From Cellvibrionales bacterium UBA2511 (GTDB lineage Bacteria; Pseudomonadota; Gammaproteobacteria; Pseudomonadales; Porticoccaceae), in the NCBI GenBank assembly GCA_002341315.1, contig DDNV01000102.1, positions 20,642-31,864 on the forward strand: 11,223 bases of DNA, in the 5' to 3' direction. Shown in pieces: positions 1 to 4,377 of this stretch (position 1 is the stretch's first letter; each line of letters opens with the position of its first letter). Both the position numbers and the translations under genes were made by a program. The notes under the pieces are model-generated. The model saw nothing but the letters and a program-made list of their open reading frames with translations. It was not told the DNA's origin and made no database searches.

Positions 1-729
1 CCAACCCGGATAATAGTAGTACTTGGCCACCTGATGAAAACCAAATGCCAGATCATTGTAGGGACCGACCCACTCGGTGGCATCAATCACACCCGTTTGC
101 ATCGCGATATAGAGATCCCCGCCAGGAATATTGACTGCCTCCACACCCATGCGGCTGATCACCTCGCCACCCAAACCCGGTATCCGCATTTTCAACCCCT
201 TGAGATCTGCCAGGGAATTGATTTCACGATTAAACCAGCCGGCCATCTGTACACCGGTATTGCCCGCTGCCAGCGGTATCAGGTTAAAGGGTTCATAAAG
301 CTCACGCCATAACGCCATGCCACCACCATAGTGCAACCAGCCATTCATTTCCTGTGCATTGAGGCCGAAGGGGATGGTCGTAAAAAGTGCTGTGGTCGGA
401 GATTTTCCCTTCCAGTAATAGGAAGCCCCATGCCCCATTTCGACGGTACCCTGTGAAACAGCATCGAAGACCTCCATAGCCGGCACCAACTGACCCGCGC
501 CGTAGACCTTGACTTTGAGCCGGCCACCACTCATACGCGCCACCAGCTCAGCAAAGTTTTCAGCGGCCATCCCCAGGCCGGGAAAGTTTTTTGGCCAGGT
601 AGTGACCATTTTCCACTGGTAGGTTTTCTGGGTAGCCTGCTGCTCACGATCCGGGGATGCAGCGTCACGGTCGCCACTACAGCCCACCAGGACCAATAAC
701 AGCATTGCCGACAAGATAGGCGCTTTCAT
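1..729 (-). CDS. TRAP transporter solute-binding protein (DctP/TakP-like), lipoprotein, 3' end cut by window
   Basis: Encodes the extracytoplasmic binding protein of a tripartite ATP-independent periplasmic transporter, which captures an organic acid and hands it to the membrane subunits. Translating the minus strand from the ATG at 729-727 gives 243 residues, open to the window edge; family members are about 340-370 residues, so roughly the last third is missing. Residues 1-17 form a signal peptide with lipobox LVGC (Cys17), followed by a polar linker to about residue 37. The mature domain starts near TYQWKMVTTWPKNFPG. KMRIPG (Arg182) and DATEWVGPYND (Glu219) match the ligand-binding region of the TakP alpha-keto-acid binders, and the visible end KYYYYPGW is also typical of that branch. 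A good ribosome site (AAGGA, 7 nt spacing) precedes the ATG. The gene lies 17 bp after uvrD, with no terminator between them. The exact ligand is inferred, not shown. DctQ/DctM partners, if linked, would lie to the left. Confidence 0.9.
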   Translation of the reverse strand, partial: MKAPILSAMLLLVLVGCSGDRDAASPDREQQATQKTYQWKMVTTWPKNFPGLGMAAENFAELVARMSGGRLKVKVYGAGQLVPAMEVFDAVSQGTVEMGHGASYYWKGKSPTTALFTTIPFGLNAQEMNGWLHYGGGMALWRELYEPFNLIPLAAGNTGVQMAGWFNREINSLADLKGLKMRIPGLGGEVISRMGVEAVNIPGGDLYIAMQTGVIDATEWVGPYNDLAFGFHQVAKYYYYPGW

Positions 730-746
730 AGTTTTTTCCTTAATGA

Positions 747-2915
747 TCAGGCAACCGGGCTGAGTTTGGCATAGGCCAAAACCAGCCATTTGGTCCCCTC
801 TTTATCAAAATTAACCTGTACCCGGGCATGTGCACCATTGCCCTCAAAATTGATGACGACACCCTCGCCGAAAACAGGATGCAGAACCCGCTGTCCCAGA
901 GAGAGGCCCGTGTCTTCACCGCTATCACTGAGATTCATTGCCGGTTGTCGGGCATAGCTGGTAGGGCGCTTAATCTGGGCGCGCAACCGAACCTCTTCCA
1001 CCAGATTGGCCGGAATATCCCGGACAAAGCGGGATACGCGGTTATAGTTTTCGATGCCATATTGCTGACGGGATTCGGCAAAGGTGAGGTAGAGTTTTTG
1101 CATCGCCCGGGTAATCCCCACATAGGCCAGCCGCCGCTCCTCCTCAAGTCGATCGGGATCTTCGGCAGACATCCGATGGGGAAACAGGTTTTCTTCCATA
1201 CCGGCCAGAAAGACCAACGGAAATTCAAGCCCTTTGGCCGAGTGTAATGTCATCAGTTGCACCGCGTCCTCCCCGACATCTGCCTGCCGGTCTCCGGCGT
1301 CCAATGCGGCCCGATCGAGAAATTGTGGCAATGATGGCAACTCCTTTTCCTCCGGTTCAAAGGACCGACAGGCGATCACCAGCTCCTGCAGGTTTTCCAC
1401 TCTGGATTCACCGCGATCCCCTTTTTCCCGGCGATGGAAATCAATCAACCCACTCCCTTCAATAATGTGGTCTACCAATTCATGCAGCGGTAACTCCGCA
1501 GACTCTTCACCGAGTTTTGCCAGTAGTTTCAGGAAGGCTTCCAGAGCATTGCTGGCCCGGCCCGAAAAACGACCGGCAGCGATGGCGTGCTCGGCTGTTC
1601 GCCAGAGCGACATCCCTTCTTCGCGGGCCAACTCACGCAATTCCTGGATTGTTTTGTCACCGATACCACGGGTCGGGGTGTTAACCACTCGCTCAAATGC
1701 GGCATCGTCGTGACAATTGACCAACAATCTCAAGTAGGCGAGGGCGTTGCGTATTTCCTGGCGCTCATAGAATTTTTGTCCACCGTAGATACGGTAAGGG
1801 ATGGCTGCTCGCAACAAAGCTTCTTCGAGTACCCGGGATTGTGCATTGGAGCGGTAGAGAATGGCCGACTCTTCGCGTAGATTGCCCTGATTGACCCATT
1901 CCCTCAGCCGCTCGGCAATAAAACGGGCTTCATCCTGCTCGTTGAAGGCGGCATAGAGTGAGATGGCCTCACCTTCATTATCGTCCGTCCACAGATTTTT
2001 ACCCAACCGATTGGTGTTGCGCGAAATCACTGCATTGGCTGCTTCGAGGATGTTTTTACTGGAACGGTAATTCTGTTCCAGTCTTACAGTCTGGGTGGCC
2101 GGATAATCGCGGGAAAAATAGCGTATGTTTTCCACCTTGGCACCGCGCCAGCCATAAATTGACTGATCATCATCACCCACCGCTGTTACCGGTACCTGAT
2201 CACCTGCCAGCACACGCAACCAGGCGTATTGAATGGCATTGGTATCCTGGAACTCATCTGCCAGCAGATGCTGGAAACGATGCTGATAATGCTGCAGAAG
2301 TTCAGGATTTTTCAGCCAGAGCTCGTGCGCACGAAGCAGTAGCTCACCGAAATCCACCATGCCGCCGCGCTCACAGGCTTCCTCGTAGGCAGCATAAACC
2401 TGCTGCATGGTTCGCTGATAGGGATCGTGAGCCGGTTGCAAATCGCGACTGCGCAGTCCCTCATCTTTCTGGTTGTTAATAAATGACTGGGCCTGTCGGT
2501 GCGGCCAGCGACTGTCATCAATACCCAGGCCCTGATAGAGTCGTTTTACCAACCGAAGCTGATCGTCACTGTCCAGTATCTGAAAATTTTCCGGCAGACT
2601 CGCATCTTGCCAATGCATTTTGAGTAGTCGATGGGCCAATCCGTGAAAGGTGCCCACCCACATTCCCCGGGCGGAGAAACCCAACAGTTCTTCAATACGC
2701 CCCCGCATCTCCCTCGCCGCTTTATTGGTAAAGGTGACCGCTATGATCGAATAGGGCGAAACCTGTTCCACCTGTATCAACCAGGCAATCCGATGGACAA
2801 GAACGCGGGTTTTACCACTGCCGGCACCTGCCAGAACCAGAAGATGACTGGCGTTGCTGGAAACAGCCTCACGTTGAGCAGGGTTTAGGGGATCGAGTAT
2901 TGTCGTGACATCCAT
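747..2915 (-). CDS. uvrD: DNA helicase II (UvrD)
   Basis: Superfamily 1A 3'-5' helicase that removes the incised oligonucleotide in nucleotide excision repair, unwinds DNA in mismatch repair and clears RecA filaments. The 722 residues match the family length (E. coli 720) and resemble E. coli UvrD end to end. Visible motifs: Walker A AGAGSGKT (29-36), Ia TFTNKAA (61-67), II DEFQDTN (220-226), III VGDDDQSIYGWRGA (246-259), IV RLEQNYRS (278-285), V LMTLHSAKGLEF (about 554-565), VI RRLAYVGITRA (594-604). The C-terminal segment from LGQRVLHPVFGEG (about 673-720) is the Tudor-like domain that contacts RNA polymerase or partner proteins. The start is secure because MDVTTILDPLN aligns with the E. 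coli N-terminus, yet no Shine-Dalgarno sequence precedes it. It is divergent from the HexR-like gene and upstream of the TRAP gene. No LexA box of the form CTGT-N8-ACAG was found upstream, so SOS control is not evident. Confidence 0.98.
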   Translation of the reverse strand: MDVTTILDPLNPAQREAVSSNASHLLVLAGAGSGKTRVLVHRIAWLIQVEQVSPYSIIAVTFTNKAAREMRGRIEELLGFSARGMWVGTFHGLAHRLLKMHWQDASLPENFQILDSDDQLRLVKRLYQGLGIDDSRWPHRQAQSFINNQKDEGLRSRDLQPAHDPYQRTMQQVYAAYEEACERGGMVDFGELLLRAHELWLKNPELLQHYQHRFQHLLADEFQDTNAIQYAWLRVLAGDQVPVTAVGDDDQSIYGWRGAKVENIRYFSRDYPATQTVRLEQNYRSSKNILEAANAVISRNTNRLGKNLWTDDNEGEAISLYAAFNEQDEARFIAERLREWVNQGNLREESAILYRSNAQSRVLEEALLRAAIPYRIYGGQKFYERQEIRNALAYLRLLVNCHDDAAFERVVNTPTRGIGDKTIQELRELAREEGMSLWRTAEHAIAAGRFSGRASNALEAFLKLLAKLGEESAELPLHELVDHIIEGSGLIDFHRREKGDRGESRVENLQELVIACRSFEPEEKELPSLPQFLDRAALDAGDRQADVGEDAVQLMTLHSAKGLEFPLVFLAGMEENLFPHRMSAEDPDRLEEERRLAYVGITRAMQKLYLTFAESRQQYGIENYNRVSRFVRDIPANLVEEVRLRAQIKRPTSYARQPAMNLSDSGEDTGLSLGQRVLHPVFGEGVVINFEGNGAHARVQVNFDKEGTKWLVLAYAKLSPVA

Positions 2916-2923
2916 GGCGGTGA

Positions 2924-2932
2924 ATTCTATCA
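2924..2932 (-). promoter_or_regulatory. Candidate extended -10 promoter for uvrD
   Basis: On the minus strand TGATAGAAT has the extended -10 form TGn followed by TAGAAT (5 of 6 matches to TATAAT). No convincing -35 box lies 16-18 bp upstream, which extended -10 promoters can tolerate. The predicted start point falls near 2917, one to three bases before the uvrD ATG, so the mRNA could be leaderless. This is pattern matching only; a promoter further upstream is possible. Confidence 0.35.
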
Positions 2933-2989
2933 GAACCCCCGCTCGGGGTGGATGATCCGTGCGCCCGGCAACCGGTTTTTACTACAAGA

Positions 2990-3018
2990 ATTCCATTTTT
3001 CTGTAAATTATTTACAAT
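2990..3018 (+). promoter_or_regulatory. Candidate promoter of the HexR-like gene
   Basis: TACAAT at 3013-3018 matches the -10 consensus at 5 of 6 positions. The -35 region at 2990-2995 (ATTCCA, 17-bp spacer) is weak, 3 of 6. Transcription would start near 3025 and leave a leader of about 20 nt containing the ribosome site AGGGAG (3031-3036), 8 nt before the ATG at 3045. The -10 hexamer overlaps the inverted repeat at 3002-3016. Confidence 0.45.
3002..3016. promoter_or_regulatory. Perfect inverted repeat, probable HexR operator
   Basis: TGTAAATTATTTACA is a perfect 7-1-7 palindrome. It agrees at 12 of 15 positions with the HexR motif recalled from gammaproteobacteria (TGTAATTAAATTACA), including the outer TGTAA/TTACA half-sites. 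It covers the spacer and the first bases of the probable -10 box of the downstream HexR-like gene, an arrangement that would give negative autoregulation. The palindrome is seen directly; its recognition by HexR is inferred. It lies about 85 bp from the uvrD start, so an effect on uvrD is less likely. Confidence 0.6.
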
Positions 3019-3044
3019 AAAGCTCGTGTTAGGGAGAAATCACC

Positions 3045-3905
3045 ATGAAACCTGCTGCACTCACCTGGGCTATCAGCAGTAGCCTGCCCAGCTTACGCAA
3101 ATCGGAACGCAAGGTAGCAGAGTTTATTCTGGCCAATCTGACCGATGTCATTCGCATGAGAATCGTGGATCTGGCAGAGAAAGCCGAGGTCAGCGAGCCC
3201 ACCGTAGTGCGCTTCTGTCGCGCCGTGGGCTGTGATGGTTTTCAGGATTTCAAACTGGCCCTGGCACAACAACTGGCATCCAGCCCGAGCTACGGGCAGA
3301 TTGCCGTCACTGACCAGGACTCTGTGGCCGAATACACCTTCAAGGTCTTCGATTCCACTGTCGACACCCTGCTGAAGGTTCGTGATTCATTGGACCTGAA
3401 CATGCTTGACCAGGCTGTTCAGGCGCTCTGTGTAGCCAACCGGGTGGAATTCTACGGGTTTGGCGCGTCCGCTGCCGTGGCAACCGACGCCCAGCACAAG
3501 TTTTTCCGTCTGCAGGTCTCTGCTGCAGCCTATGCCGATCCGCACTTACAGAATATGTCCGCCGCCTCCATGGCACCCGGGGATGTGGTCATCGCCATTT
3601 CCCAGTCGGGAAGGACCACGACATTGATCAATGCCATGGAGCGCGTAAAGAGCAGAGGTGCCATTGTTATCGCAATTGCACCCTCAGATTCTCCGGTCGC
3701 CAATGCCGCAAATATCCCGTTAACCATCGACGTCAAGGAAGACTTCCAAATCTATACGCCGCTGTCATCCCGTATTGCCCATCTGGTACTGATTGATGTA
3801 CTGGCAATTGGCGTAGCCCAGCATAAAGGCGGTCGTCTGCAAGAGCATCTGCTGGAAATGCAGCTCGGTCTGGAAGTGCTGCGGGAACCACTGGAAAATC
3901 ATTAA
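3045..3905 (+). CDS. hexR: HexR-like transcriptional regulator (RpiR family, HTH plus SIS domain)
   Basis: Probable repressor of central carbon genes. In gammaproteobacteria HexR controls Entner-Doudoroff and related genes (zwf, edd, eda, gap) and is released from DNA by 2-keto-3-deoxy-6-phosphogluconate. The 286 residues fit the family (about 280-290). The N-terminal RpiR domain contains KSERKVAEFIL (19-29) and a helix-turn-helix around 41-62 with SEPTVVRFCR. The SIS sugar-phosphate domain runs about 127-255, with FYGFGASAAVATDAQHKFFR (136-155) and the phosphate loop ISQSGRT (185-191). AVATDAQHKFFR closely resembles E. coli and Pseudomonas HexR. The start follows AGGGAG with 8-nt spacing. 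Support for HexR rather than another RpiR paralogue is this similarity plus the TGTAA-N5-TTACA palindrome in the promoter. It is not next to zwf or eda as in Pseudomonas but stands alone, divergent from uvrD. No plus-strand terminator follows closely; the next is at 4345-4372. Confidence 0.82.
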   Translation: MKPAALTWAISSSLPSLRKSERKVAEFILANLTDVIRMRIVDLAEKAEVSEPTVVRFCRAVGCDGFQDFKLALAQQLASSPSYGQIAVTDQDSVAEYTFKVFDSTVDTLLKVRDSLDLNMLDQAVQALCVANRVEFYGFGASAAVATDAQHKFFRLQVSAAAYADPHLQNMSAASMAPGDVVIAISQSGRTTTLINAMERVKSRGAIVIAIAPSDSPVANAANIPLTIDVKEDFQIYTPLSSRIAHLVLIDVLAIGVAQHKGGRLQEHLLEMQLGLEVLREPLENH

Positions 3906-3930
3906 CTCTGCATTTCACCAAAAAACAGCC

Positions 3931-3956
3931 AAAAAAAACCCCATTTGAAAATGGGG
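3931..3956 (-). terminator. Rho-independent terminator for leftward transcription
   Basis: CCCCATTT (3939-3946) and AAATGGGG (3949-3956) form a GC-capped stem. Read on the minus strand it is followed directly by eight Ts, complementary to the A-run at 3931-3938. On the plus strand the stem is followed by TAAAGG, so it does not look like the end of the HexR-like gene. Because glmS already has its own terminator at 4345-4372, this one either backs it up or ends a separate minus-strand transcript from the gap. Confidence 0.85.
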
Positions 3957-4117
3957 TAAAGGTTCGAGCTACGAGATAAAACAGATTTCGGTAGACAGTC
4001 TGGGTTGTTCGACTATTTTCCTGCCCACATCATAAAAATATTTTCGCCATCAGCAGTTTGCTTGTTCGAGCGGCGCCTTTGTGTCTTATTTAACTTTGAA
4101 TTGGATACAACTCATTT
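3931..4117 (-). ncRNA. Candidate small RNA, minus strand (about 190 nt)
   Basis: No open reading frame of meaningful length with a ribosome site is visible; the longest tries are about 6-10 codons. The stretch has a plausible minus-strand promoter at one end (4124-4153) and a strong intrinsic terminator at the other (3931-3956). In the predicted RNA, UCGAACAA occurs twice (plus-strand TTGTTCGA at 4005-4012 and 4062-4069), and UCGAAC a third time just before the terminator (GTTCGA at 3962-3967). The first two copies sit between short complementary arms (GCU/AGC and UGGG/CCCA), which could present them in loops. It resembles no small RNA family that I recognise; the RyhB/PrrF, 6S, tmRNA, RNase P and GlmY/GlmZ cores were looked for and not seen. 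The alternative is simply untranslated trailer beyond glmS. Confidence 0.3.
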
Positions 4118-4144
4118 TTCATTATCATACTATCATCATATTAT
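4116..4144 (+). promoter_or_regulatory. Candidate rightward promoter in the HexR-glmS gap
   Basis: TTTTCA (4116-4121, 4 of 6 to TTGACA) and TATTAT (4139-4144, 5 of 6 to TATAAT) are separated by 17 bp. The predicted start is near 4151. The -10 box lies inside the 19-bp palindrome. The region is AT-rich, so hexamer matches of this quality can arise by chance. Confidence 0.3.
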
Positions 4145-4153
4145 GATGATCAA
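4124..4153 (-). promoter_or_regulatory. Candidate leftward promoter in the HexR-glmS gap
   Basis: On the minus strand TTGATC (plus coordinates 4148-4153, 4 of 6 to TTGACA) and TATGAT (4124-4129, 5 of 6 to TATAAT) are separated by 18 bp. Transcription would start near 4117 and run to the terminator at 3931-3956. The 19-bp palindrome at 4132-4150 fills the spacer and overlaps the -35 box, a common place for a repressor operator. AT-rich sequence lowers confidence. Confidence 0.35.
4132..4150. repeat. Perfect 19-bp palindrome (9-1-9), possible operator
   Basis: ATCATCATATTATGATGAT is an exact inverted repeat around T4141; the flanking bases do not continue the symmetry. It lies between or within hexamers of two back-to-back promoter candidates. 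I do not recognise the binding protein: it differs from Fur, LexA, MetJ and HexR consensus sites. No T-run follows, so it is not a terminator. Confidence 0.6.
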
Positions 4154-4372
4154 TTACTAATTTTATCGTGCCTAGTTGTTAACTACGCCTATTTCCGGGG
4201 TTCATGACTCATGGAATGAGGGGCCTGACTGGTTCTGACAGGCTAAACCTTGCACACAGGGGCCATGTGCAATTAGTGGGAGGTGGGTGATTTGATATAA
4301 ACCCTGGGCTAGCAGGAAGGGCTCGGGAGTAGGGGGGTTCTTCAAAAACTGCCTGGGGGGACAGGCAGTTTT
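4151..4372 (+). ncRNA. Candidate structured RNA, plus strand (about 220 nt)
   Basis: This stretch has no protein gene but contains several perfect short hairpins on the plus strand: CTCA/TGAG (4208-4211 with 4217-4220, loop TGGAA), GCCTG/CAGGC (4223-4227 with 4239-4243), TTGCACA/TGTGCAA (4250-4256 with 4266-4272, loop CAGGGGCCA), and a final terminator stem at 4345-4372. GGA triplets occur at 4213, 4279, 4315, 4326 and 4359, the first and last of them in hairpin loops. GGA in loops is the hallmark of CsrB/RsmZ-type RNAs that sequester CsrA/RsmA. Five copies in about 220 G-rich bases is, however, only a modest excess, and no GacA-type box (TGTAAG-N6-CTTACA) was found upstream. It may instead be the long 3' trailer of the HexR-like mRNA, which has no nearer plus-strand terminator. 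Confidence 0.28.
4345..4372. terminator. Bidirectional rho-independent terminator, 5 bp after the glmS stop
   Basis: AAAACTGCCTG (4345-4355) and CAGGCAGTTTT (4362-4372) are perfect 11-bp arms around a 6-nt loop. On the minus strand the stem ends in a run of five Ts and terminates glmS. On the plus strand it ends in TTTT and can stop rightward transcription from the gap or from the HexR-like gene. The symmetry is seen directly; strength in each direction is inferred, with the minus direction better. Confidence 0.85.
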
Positions 4373-4377
4373 AATCG

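Noticed and set aside
2937..2948. CCCCG/CGGGG inverted repeat between uvrD and the HexR-like gene
   Set aside because: Only 5-bp arms with a 2-nt centre and no T-run; probably accidental and not placed within a promoter.
3002..3016. LexA (SOS) box upstream of uvrD
   Set aside because: The CTGT at 3001-3004 is followed eight bases later by TACA, not ACAG; the symmetry is that of a 15-bp HexR-type site instead.
3961..3975. GGTTCGAGCTACGAG as the T-arm of a tRNA or tmRNA end
   Set aside because: No matching acceptor, D or anticodon arms and no CCA context are found nearby on either strand.
4101..4123. A minus-strand micro-ORF starting ATGAAAAATGAG (about 10 codons) after the leftward promoter
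   Set aside because: It is very short, has no Shine-Dalgarno sequence and no recognisable product; kept only as part of the small RNA candidate.
4108..4126. Possible Fur box on the minus strand near the leftward promoter (begins GATAATGA), which would suggest an iron-regulated RNA
   Set aside because: Only 11 of 19 positions match the classic Fur box, nearly all in one half, in AT-rich sequence; no RyhB or PrrF core is seen in the predicted RNA.
4178..4197. Base pairing of the plus-strand candidate RNA with the glmS leader, as for GlmZ
   Set aside because: GTTAACTAC and TTTCCG are each complementary to parts of the leader, but in the wrong order to pair together, and each alone is too short and AT-rich to be convincing.
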